Shown piece by piece: positions 10,901 through 16,499 of a stretch of DNA of 64,000 bases. The position numbers were made by a program, and so were the translations under genes. The stretch covers positions 18,916 through 82,915 of the forward strand of contig JAEUUT010000061.1 of NCBI GenBank assembly GCA_016787415.1. Direction: 5' to 3'. Origin of the DNA: Saprospiraceae bacterium (lineage in GTDB: Bacteria > Bacteroidota > Bacteroidia > Chitinophagales > Saprospiraceae). Numbering within the stretch: position 1 is the first letter of the stretch; every line of letters begins with the position of its first letter. The notes under the pieces are model-generated. The model was not told the origin of the DNA and searched no databases. It worked only from the letters and a program-made list of their open reading frames with translations.

Positions 10901-12334
10901 ATCGAAGTAGAGCAGGTGAAGCGCCAACTGTTAGCGGCACAATTGCGGGAGAAGAATGCCTTGCGTGACCTGAATAACCATCAGATCCAACTCTCCCATG
11001 CCATAGAAACGCATCATTACATGCGGGATAAGTTTACTTCGCAGCAACTTTATCTGTGGATGCAAAAGGAACTGGCTGCGATGCATTATCACCTGTTTGA
11101 GTGCGCCCTGCAAACCGCCCGACAGGCTGAACGCGCATACAACCGCGAGCGGGGCTACACGAATGAGCATTTTCTCAATATGCCATTCTGGGATAGTCTT
11201 CATGAAGGCCTGCTGTCCGGCGAACGGCTGCAAAAAGCATTACGTTGCATGGAAAAAAGTTATCTCGACAACAATGTGCGCCGCTACGAGCTGACGAAAC
11301 ACATTTCCATGCGTCATTTCTTCCCAGCAGCACTACTGCAACTCATTGCAACAGGAACGTGTGAAATTCAAATTCCGGAAGCACTTTTTGATCTTGATAA
11401 CCCGGGACACTATCTCCGGATGTTAAAAAGTGTTTCGATCAGTATTCCCTGTATTGTTGGCCCTTATGCTACGGTAAACTGTCGCCTAACGCTGCTTAAT
11501 AGTCAAACGCGAATAACTCCGAAGTTGCACTGTGGTCATGGCACTTGCTGTACATCTTGCCATCCCTCAGAAGGGTACTATTCTAACACAGCGGATGACA
11601 ACAGATTTGCGCACGAGTTTATCGGCACACAATCCATCGCAACCTCGACCGGGCAAAATGACCCGGGTATATTTAACCTTGATTTCCGGGACGAGCGAAA
11701 TCTGCCTTTTGAACATTACGGCGCTATCAGTACCTGGCGTATAGAACTGCCCAAAGAGCAGAACTACTTCGATATGCATACCATTAGCGATGCCGTATTG
11801 CATTTCAGCCTGACAGCCAAAGAGGGTGGTGAATTGTTGCGTAAAACGGCAATTGAGAATGCAAAAGGGTATCTTCCCGGTAATTCTATGCGCTTGATTA
11901 CCGTTAAAAATGATAAGCCGGATCTCTGGTTCCAGATGGAATCGTCTCATTGGGAGAAACTACCGTTAATATTCAGCCGCAACGATTTTCCATATCTACC
12001 TTTTCAGCATGATATGTCTGTTGTGCGGATAGATGTATTCATCGAAATGGATGGTTGCGAGCCATGCGATCACCTCAACCTTTTCTTCAAAGGTCCGGAT
12101 GATTGTGTGGATTGTGATGACATGCCGGTCACTTGCGTCCGCCGTGAAGATTCGGGCAGGCTTTACCATGGAGTATTCGCCACAGATTTTGGACCACTAG
12201 GTATTTCACAAGTATATGGAAGTTTGGTTTTTCCGAAAACTACGGGAGAGATCAAACAAGTTTATTTGCTGTGTACTTATGAAGTAGAAAGGAAAGAGTG
12301 CAAGGGTGCGAAGAATTGTGGTTGTGGGTCTTAA
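1928..12334 (+). CDS. Giant Tc toxin complex subunit A-like protein with PA14-like domain
   Basis: A 3468-residue protein. The last 600 or so residues match TcA subunits: a long helical channel-forming region from about residue 2840 to 3060 (tandem coiled segments such as LEIEVEQVKRQLLAAQLREK), the RAYNRERG and TKHISMRHFFP blocks, GTCEIQIPEALFDLDNPGHY, and the TcB-binding C-terminus. About residues 1778-1905 resemble a PA14 carbohydrate-binding insert (LWEGLLLVETSGNYTFWAG). About residues 572-900 hold five tandem 65-75-residue repeats of the form LxxxGFxDxxSIxxxSxxxFxxxL...IYxAA. Residues from about 1120 resemble the VRP1 part of TcA. TcA subunits form pentameric pores that inject the BC cocoon content into target cells. 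The protein is longer than the roughly 2500 residues usual for TcA, has no Sec signal peptide, and has an unusual Cys-rich extreme C-terminus. Cargo would come from the upstream RHS gene. Confidence 0.85.
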   Translation: MATLRIALLPPYPVTAGEFTLSIAGLTYEVYDMNVVDLENNPTNLASSVSVPQDSTQAVAYLVITLGTGGDEFITRDLRIKVYRGTDLIVDAILNYNFVTDTSKPGGYLVIPLIGFNLQSIFRKNGLPPRFSDLEDAVNAVLDADEGNLDIIELNLKQCRHVARELVWSTQENEPPKPDKKLWKLFTLDTQDDDLDDGKEQARQKFERELDAFYNTPDAKAENLAKYIWALRCAYKCVDHIASVNEIQFRFPLFPDLALSRKTREIELKITGGFGANLDIPVEYFYALGVELPVSMDWDFRYNSAISTEDSVLLEQFAQALEKGIIDAGLAINNFQAYRRLYILKTTLSSGLSAPLNDNAVYVNCQPEALLFPPSGWLAYTAADLNIFWDTLSFDQEHADLVLFALVQGNQYLYNAIHPLATSVNALAGTSQQQWEARYVAADAARIAFDNTHLDPDFLPKGKVEEQAKAFALYAMRFFNTVAAATLTPVIINQMPVPSFGVEGPVESFLATYTLGSGFDPVAAMATAAGIIKDDVCGQQWLVDKIAILDALFLLTKDLKVGSDPIPVFQQYPVMEALYARGFTSAVQIADLSETDFIAALTGTVAYPFGKKIHEASGVSSMMMRLVNGASRCYDSRDTVPALLKAGYTDAGSIVAAGQADLSTVLTGAGASDCTEAIYRNAQDQVNRSLAPLAKACDAAQQEAAIVALVAKKYYDPGSIVASGSLIAFDKSIKDANIRTCLPGIYEAAQNLVQEQLANLVRCDFDSNQVNQMVNLLIAQGFTDAGSIAAVSKSVFLRLFPINDQSFFTKDCLVFIHQAAIAAARTDLALLTKDCNASAQTNPQAILAALIKQGFKQPQDICQLSFKAFLEKLQKGIALECAKHIYQAAGGNPDNPDVPGCGGVFHPVNDGCLVNCIPPAHLAPTGPTAYLHDLLLASPGSTCAKPAGPGSETLGNIITPRRGDLGALKATSSNAETPIPLIDLANEQLENMVATGSPQGAVYDTAYDMAGGHFLSRLDGTCADEKENDGVRHDPAVLLQAMPEHSSPVVKHSSSAYDKLKNDFSDACHLPYDQALDVSRSYLQRLGLDRFEAMRRFGTAIRAFGPEPGVAPDKFQKQVWRLPLDKSLAYEYLCFSQEEYDFLFGQDLSTATINGMPACYSLFGFIPQEWKGKSTEEADEEWLTKASNLCTFLESTCLSYCEFHALTESGFMPLVSDQADHLFPKCEPCCCNDYQLEKVMKGGSTSTLTKEDFVRLMIFIRLWRKMQCVPGGKYTFAEFRDICEVLELYKNGAINPDFLYELAHFQLLRDIYHLPLTDGSEATGTGATHTHLLALWAGAPTGQLEWAIDTLLDAIQIKIQKTHHCERRPPEFVKILKNNLNALSELAGFSTTEQGLTWIGAPHLTAAFAEVLGNVFHSRFSVGELFFLFSKEPHLAGDDPFPLPSGNEALENPLELPDDDGQFSLWQLRAKLLSAAPDSSEWTWMKINAVLRDEFGYTTAPANDPLQSLGYHFFPNTLVSEGYLVNTADRQYRTHLTTTVEMLWNEQKSPFRYDLGNKQLWTELPWLTDEAVIAKLSRVRQLTTEEIKAVQHLYFMPRADMARFRYVFSNFTEAQEMLLQQPDEEKRWVYFRDNFALFYERCQIVAQHLADHVTSATSQACGDSKALAWEILKNLYADENLGQTTWQDSGGAAPDVKWPNQPSGGAFSAMVQLTGTGLLGAVKDKKGNLIWREVRGGLDAFGGEENNADSPFPTVLPGIEWNATQKIATIRNGFALENQNGKLLGGAEGYSILWEGLLLVETSGNYTFWAGAPTPGNEVPDFKKASKAQWSLTLQRGHKQMLLLSHDISGESAPPHCSAPVLLKEGVYEITIQYIQPEPSLDNWEDGCPQTTGFQVKYSGADTDGAICTLPIERLYVKSKSASLGDGITEVSDAANNFLSQQYVGTMRDFLRTYSRAFASMLFAHRFELSANRIADDGMSEIGYLLSKPSRFAGLAFSKISGSWVIHLADFNFNLLPVVNNYYPPESSTDKRADPDLIRQQALFDVFLRIYDYTVLRHETRAATENPVWLALKESAEGHADHEGHLLRHMGIDLRHTHLVTNFFGPYTVLSSDLEDERWTRRVWEAEKGLRRLLCAFFPADITQARPLLWAAPDPNAIYTLEIPFGDQTPQTGNGNLTRFVRFGLIENGIPRRYDELKQLNDGLRVRAQKALLAYLTRMNRITLPEGGFATTANDLNGLLLMDVVPGLCQAATRIEASISAVQTLVQRARLGLEPTLTVSSEFRRFWDKRMAQFHIWEKSERQDIYRENFIAHEKTAEARKSESFQMLEDRLRTQTLSVPVSGGVTILSTQKPPAHTGMSLLQKKAPSTTQAISDIEGFDLFGKPENYTRPGWLADIREEKLPFWLEAAIQMKVPFVRVAAAGIPPAGITYDCADGICCSACGDIHPPLVDEYYFWMITGKYYAKITQDASREWDNEEDLPKLLHLNTRDKVYLAWTHKHNGVFQPMRWSFEGVTVTGTPGLNWFGRFEDSLHFEITGADTLVGIPACDGGTPFPTGFRYDMVTDTAVPVRAIGLENCFKVELLTPSTYFAYFDPGAPLVPNTMFAPALAVAQNLEIHCKYEEAVQWYELVIKPLKEDNRWQKCVDNQSCCCESGEISEQEFCRRAMLLYYLETLIRWGKNLLQKNTGASIQQARLILETAGKILGECPLTTQAKWQDSDDTPKILDFIPMTAALNPQLICKYEEVADGLALVHHCMNNNRLQNGRDRDNKNYWQTTVMQGSCREEDAECCDDLWCMPTSPYRFTFLISKAMELAGTVSSLGNSLSAAFKEGDAEFLAALRESQSRQLLEQTTSVRELNARESNWQTQALEKTLEITQARLAYYQLLVANGLIAEEEDYKAFIDQSMIASATAQGIEAITAPIHLTPDAYAGPFPLLHATGGDKIAQFVLTGAKIAHTISSIQGTRASKRLTTGGWTRRLQEWNFQIQTLEIEVEQVKRQLLAAQLREKNALRDLNNHQIQLSHAIETHHYMRDKFTSQQLYLWMQKELAAMHYHLFECALQTARQAERAYNRERGYTNEHFLNMPFWDSLHEGLLSGERLQKALRCMEKSYLDNNVRRYELTKHISMRHFFPAALLQLIATGTCEIQIPEALFDLDNPGHYLRMLKSVSISIPCIVGPYATVNCRLTLLNSQTRITPKLHCGHGTCCTSCHPSEGYYSNTADDNRFAHEFIGTQSIATSTGQNDPGIFNLDFRDERNLPFEHYGAISTWRIELPKEQNYFDMHTISDAVLHFSLTAKEGGELLRKTAIENAKGYLPGNSMRLITVKNDKPDLWFQMESSHWEKLPLIFSRNDFPYLPFQHDMSVVRIDVFIEMDGCEPCDHLNLFFKGPDDCVDCDDMPVTCVRREDSGRLYHGVFATDFGPLGISQVYGSLVFPKTTGEIKQVYLLCTYEVERKECKGAKNCGCGS

Positions 12335-12375
12335 CTTGTAAAGTTATTTCAGGACAAGACACTCATAAACTGTTA

Positions 12376-15300
12376 TTAAAACTCTTTTAAAGATGAAGTA
12401 TAGGTTTCAAATACGCTCTGCTCAAAATCATCTTTATAGAAAAGGTACTTCTGGACATAGGCGGTAAATTCGCGTTCCAAATCTTTCCCAATCAAGGGAT
12501 GGAAGTGCCGGATATCATCGAGGTAGAGGCCGTGTTCCATATCAGTAATGAAGCGGAACATCTTTTCGTAGACAGCGGTAAGGGTAGAGGCCTCCACGCT
12601 TTCGCTGCCGAACGGACCTTCATACTGCTGGGTGATGATTTTAAAATAACTCTTCCTTTTGAGTGGATTTCCTTCGAATGGATGGAGATAGTGCTGAAAA
12701 AGATAGGCACAAAGCGCATCGGGGAGTTCACCGATCCCATTGATCATTTGCCGGATCATTTTTTTATCCAGCAGGATGGTTTGGGTCTTTTGCAAAAATG
12801 ATGGGGGGTGGTAACGTTGATCGGATTTTTTATAGAGAAACAGGCCCTGGGAAACAAAATCGATGATATCGCCCGGGCTGGCATCGGCAGTAGAAGACAA
12901 AAGATGAATCTGTATATCGTCCAGCAGGCGATCGATATACGGGAGATTGGATTGATATTGAAAGAGGCCATCATTGTTGAATACCTGATGCAGGACGTCA
13001 AATTTATTGGTGGTATTTGCTTCGAACAATTCAAAAAAGACGGTCCAGTATTCGGGTTCATAAAACGAAAATTCGTGGTCGAAAAGAATGGCCAGAATGA
13101 TTTTTTTCAAATTCTCCTCCCTGGGATAATCCAGGGCCAGCACGCGGTTGAGCAGGAATTTTTTATCAAAAGCGTAGTAAGGTATTTGGGCTATTTCGTG
13201 GAGGTAATGTTGAAATTGCTCTTTTTTTTCGGGCTCCAAATCCTCTTTCAGGCTGAGGATATAGAGGGTACTGAACACTTCGAGTAAGCCGTCTTTAAAC
13301 CGGGAAAAGGAAAAGCGCGCATTTTCGGTTTGGGAAAGGCCGGCTAATAAAGCGGTGACGTGGTGATCGAATTCGTCCAGGCCGGCAGCATTGGCCCGCT
13401 GTAGCAACCCGCTGATGTACTGTAGGTAGGCTTCATTATCCGGAATACTTATGTAGAGGCCGTGTTCAAAACTATTGGCAAACTCAAACAGGATTTCATA
13501 CAAATCGGGCTCATTGAGCGCTATGAGTCCCTGGAGGGTTAAGGCGGCTACCTGGTTGGTTTGGCCCTCCTTATACATACTGCTTTGTTCCAGGAGCGGG
13601 AGAATTTGAGCAGCCAGTTGCCGGGCGATTATTTTAATCGCCGACGGTTTGGGCTGGCTGGTTTTTACATATTTGTTCCCCAATTTGGACAAACATTCCG
13701 CAGCGGCCATCAACTGCCCCTCGTCGTTTAAGACTTCCGAATCCCCGGGCGCTTTTTCCGCCAGGTCGGCCAGAATTTTAAGTTGATTTTCGGCGTCTGC
13801 CAGGAGAAAATCGTGCGATTCGACCAAACTGCTTAGTTTCACCATGTACTCCATTAAATCTTCGGGACAAAGTGCAACGAGCCGCCTGATCTGGCCGGCA
13901 AATGGAGTCAACCTTTCCGGGTCGGCTTCGCAAAGGAGGTTGATGTAGAACATGGCCACATTCCAGATCCAGCGCATCTGGCCAGTTAGTTTCATATATT
14001 TTTCGTCGGTGTAAAGCGCCTCGTCATTATCCAGCCGGTCGAGGGCTTCCTCTATTTTTTTACTTTTAGGGAAACCGTATTCGAGGACCCGGATCATGGC
14101 GGCGATCACCTCCGGGTCAGAAGAGAGGTCGGCGGTTTTCAGCAGATTCACCAGGTAGTAGGGTTGCTCCATTTCGGAGAGAAACTGATTTTTGGCTACA
14201 CGGGTGGTGCTGATCCTTTTGACCAGGTTGCTTTTATAATGCTGAATTAATTGCGGCGGCAGTTTGGCGTGTATTTTTCCAATGGCGTCGAGGATGATTC
14301 CTTGCCAGTAATCATCAAAATAGTTTTTCTCAAAAAAAACAATCAGTAGATCGATGTCCATTTGGGTGATAAGTGTCTGGACCATTTCCCGGTTGCATTC
14401 CCCTGCCAACAGGTAGTACAGGAAAGTCAGGTAATGTTGCTCATTTTTCTCCGTTTCCTTTTTCAACCGTTGGAACAGCGTCAGCAGGCGATCTTTGGAT
14501 TGGCCATTTTTTTGCTCCAGGGATATTTTACCGACGATAAAGCGAACGAAGGTCCAAAAAAAGCGGTCCTGGAGTAGGTAAATAACGGCCTCTGCACTGA
14601 TTTCATCGGCTACGAAACCGGCGGCCAGGTATTCCTGGAAAGTGACCGTATGGAAAGAGAACTGCCAGTCGGCGCCGGGTTCATGGGTCTTTTTATTACC
14701 AAAACCCAGATTAGAGAGGTCGTCGGCCAGGATTTCATGCCGATCCAACAAGGTGCCTTTCCAAATGAATTTTTTATCTAATTGCATTCGGTAAGCCAAC
14801 GCGTTCAATTCGCGCATGCGGCTATTCCGGGGATCCAGGACCAGTGGGTTGCCCTTGTCTTTTTCATAATTAATGATCCAGGCAAATACTTCCCGTTGGA
14901 GTTGATAGAGGGAGTCGATATCCTGCAGGGTTTGGCGGGCTTGCGGATCGGTGAGGTAGATCAGCATGATGTAAGAAAGCATCAGCGGCGCGTGCGCATA
15001 GTCGCGCAGGACCTTGTTTTTAGCCAGAATATCGGTTACCTCGTTTTCAGATTTTCCCGGTTGGTCTGATTTGGTCAGGATGGTACGGATATATGCACGA
15101 ATATTGGCATCGTTAAAGCCATCGATGCGGAAGTGGGCGCCGGGCTGCACAGGCAGGCCGATTAGCCCATACGGCCTGGACAACAGGAGAAAATCTGCCT
15201 GCGGATAAAAACGGTCGAGTTCTTTGAAGAGTTTTTGCCGCATTTCGGCGGAGAGCTCATCCAGGCCATCCAGGACTAATAGATAGTCATGGGGGTAGTT

Positions 15301-15999
15301 CTGGAGGAGTTTATGTAGGTCTTCGGTGGAAAAATCGAGGCCTTGCAGGTAGCGCTGGCAGATTTCGTGGGCCAAAAAGTTTTGTTTCGCGAGGTCGAGG
15401 TCACGCAGTTGGAGGTAGATTAAAGCCGTGGGAATGTTGATTTTGTGGAGCGCCCATTGGTGGCAAAGCCATTTTGCATAGGTAGACTTACCCACACCCG
15501 GGTTGCCGGAGATTACGATCCGGTGGTTATTGCCGAGGATATTATCGGAGATCGCTTCGGCGGAGAGTTCGGCTCTGAAAATCGAATTGATTTTTATTTT
15601 CTCTGAAGATGGTTGTTGTTCTTCATTCAAGAGGGATTCCCGATCGGCCAGTTTCTGGTGTTCAACGTAGGAAAGTTGGATAAAGTAGTCCTCCATGGAT
15701 AAGGAACCCAGCAGGGCGGTTTTATCCCCATTGATCCGGATCTGGGTAAAGTCGGAGTGGGTTTTGTAGTGGTTGGCGAGGTGGATAGGCAGGTGATAAG
15801 CCACCTGTAGTTTTTTTTCAGTTTCGGGTTCGGGAAAAATCCGTAGAAAAATTCCCACCAGGGCGATGGTGATCGCGATCAATCCGATGAGGGGTTCGAA
15901 ATAATCATTGGAATTCGATTTTTCATACCAATAGATGGTAACAATCAAAATCAGCACAGAACTGATGATGGTGGTCCAACTTTCTAATATGCGGCGCAT
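12376..15999 (-). CDS. Membrane-anchored NACHT-domain NTPase with helical-repeat C-terminus
   Basis: The start is taken at the ATG at 15999 (MRRILESW) rather than the TTG two codons earlier, giving 1207 residues. Two hydrophobic segments (about residues 10-25 and 35-55) precede the cytosolic part. Walker A GNPGVGKST is at about 165-173 and Walker B LLVLDGLDEL at about 240-249, with the NACHT-typical small residue and acidic pair, followed by LLLSRPYG as sensor region. Residues from about 400 are helical and probably HEAT- or TPR-like. Bacterial NACHT proteins are known as NLR-like antiphage ATPases that oligomerise on sensing a trigger. No separate nuclease or protease effector domain is visible, so the membrane segments may themselves be the effector, or the protein may act through partners. 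It is convergent with the TcA-like gene, 41 bases apart. Confidence 0.8.
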   Translation of the reverse strand: MRRILESWTTIISSVLILIVTIYWYEKSNSNDYFEPLIGLIAITIALVGIFLRIFPEPETEKKLQVAYHLPIHLANHYKTHSDFTQIRINGDKTALLGSLSMEDYFIQLSYVEHQKLADRESLLNEEQQPSSEKIKINSIFRAELSAEAISDNILGNNHRIVISGNPGVGKSTYAKWLCHQWALHKINIPTALIYLQLRDLDLAKQNFLAHEICQRYLQGLDFSTEDLHKLLQNYPHDYLLVLDGLDELSAEMRQKLFKELDRFYPQADFLLLSRPYGLIGLPVQPGAHFRIDGFNDANIRAYIRTILTKSDQPGKSENEVTDILAKNKVLRDYAHAPLMLSYIMLIYLTDPQARQTLQDIDSLYQLQREVFAWIINYEKDKGNPLVLDPRNSRMRELNALAYRMQLDKKFIWKGTLLDRHEILADDLSNLGFGNKKTHEPGADWQFSFHTVTFQEYLAAGFVADEISAEAVIYLLQDRFFWTFVRFIVGKISLEQKNGQSKDRLLTLFQRLKKETEKNEQHYLTFLYYLLAGECNREMVQTLITQMDIDLLIVFFEKNYFDDYWQGIILDAIGKIHAKLPPQLIQHYKSNLVKRISTTRVAKNQFLSEMEQPYYLVNLLKTADLSSDPEVIAAMIRVLEYGFPKSKKIEEALDRLDNDEALYTDEKYMKLTGQMRWIWNVAMFYINLLCEADPERLTPFAGQIRRLVALCPEDLMEYMVKLSSLVESHDFLLADAENQLKILADLAEKAPGDSEVLNDEGQLMAAAECLSKLGNKYVKTSQPKPSAIKIIARQLAAQILPLLEQSSMYKEGQTNQVAALTLQGLIALNEPDLYEILFEFANSFEHGLYISIPDNEAYLQYISGLLQRANAAGLDEFDHHVTALLAGLSQTENARFSFSRFKDGLLEVFSTLYILSLKEDLEPEKKEQFQHYLHEIAQIPYYAFDKKFLLNRVLALDYPREENLKKIILAILFDHEFSFYEPEYWTVFFELFEANTTNKFDVLHQVFNNDGLFQYQSNLPYIDRLLDDIQIHLLSSTADASPGDIIDFVSQGLFLYKKSDQRYHPPSFLQKTQTILLDKKMIRQMINGIGELPDALCAYLFQHYLHPFEGNPLKRKSYFKIITQQYEGPFGSESVEASTLTAVYEKMFRFITDMEHGLYLDDIRHFHPLIGKDLEREFTAYVQKYLFYKDDFEQSVFETYTSSLKEF

Positions 16000-16018
16000 T
16001 CTCAATCAGTTTTGGGGG

Positions 16019-16026
16019 TAAATGTA
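16019..16026 (-). promoter_or_regulatory. Candidate -7 element upstream of the NACHT gene
   Basis: On the minus strand this reads TACATTTA, one mismatch from the Bacteroidetes TAnnTTTG element, about 20 bases upstream of the chosen ATG. Weak evidence, as no clear -33 TTG was found. Confidence 0.3.
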
Positions 16027-16066
16027 CGGTGGAAAGGGTTAGTTGGATCATGGTAAAGACCCTTCT

Positions 16067-16180
16067 CTATTTCTCGATTCGCTTAAAACGTTGGCCGGTT
16101 TGGGCTGTTAATGTCCCATACACAAAGGAAAGTACAAGGCTAAAAGTGATGTACGAAAGATGTAGACTCTTGTAACAAAT
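16067..16180 (-). pseudogene. Remnant of a third RHS cassette start
   Basis: On the minus strand the translation ends in a hydrophobic stretch (SLVLSFVYGTLTAQ) followed by TGQRFKRIEK and a stop. Both intact cassettes to the right carry the same junction, AQTGQRFKRIDYDYD, just after their signal peptides, and the nucleotide match covers about 30 bases. The remnant therefore preserves the signal-peptide/RHS junction of a further copy whose remaining 800 codons are lost. No ATG lies in the hydrophobic part; the frame upstream of it (to 16348) looks non-coding. The 150 bases from 16349 to 16499 hold nothing I recognise. Confidence 0.6.
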
Positions 16181-16499
16181 GCCATCGCAGGTATTTGTGA
16201 AAGTGTGTAATGTTTTCAATTGATGTCCGTTACGAAATATAATTCCAATCTTTATTTCAGTCAACGTCAATGCTCGCGAATATCCGTGATGCAAAGGGTT
16301 GGGTCGACAAGGCTTTGATTTGTGATATTTTGTAGATAATTTTTCCATAAATCAAAGATTTAAAGACAGCATACTTCGGGTCGCAGACCTCTCAATCTTT
16401 GTTATAGATATAATGACTTCTAACTACTTGCTACAAGCGGGATGCTTCTGATATTCCCATAACCGATTTCAATATATTTTATGAGTACCAGATGGTTCT

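Noticed and set aside
16067..16348. Full 93-aa gene upstream of the NACHT gene
   Set aside because: Only the last 30 or so codons resemble anything (RHS cassette junction); the rest looks non-coding.
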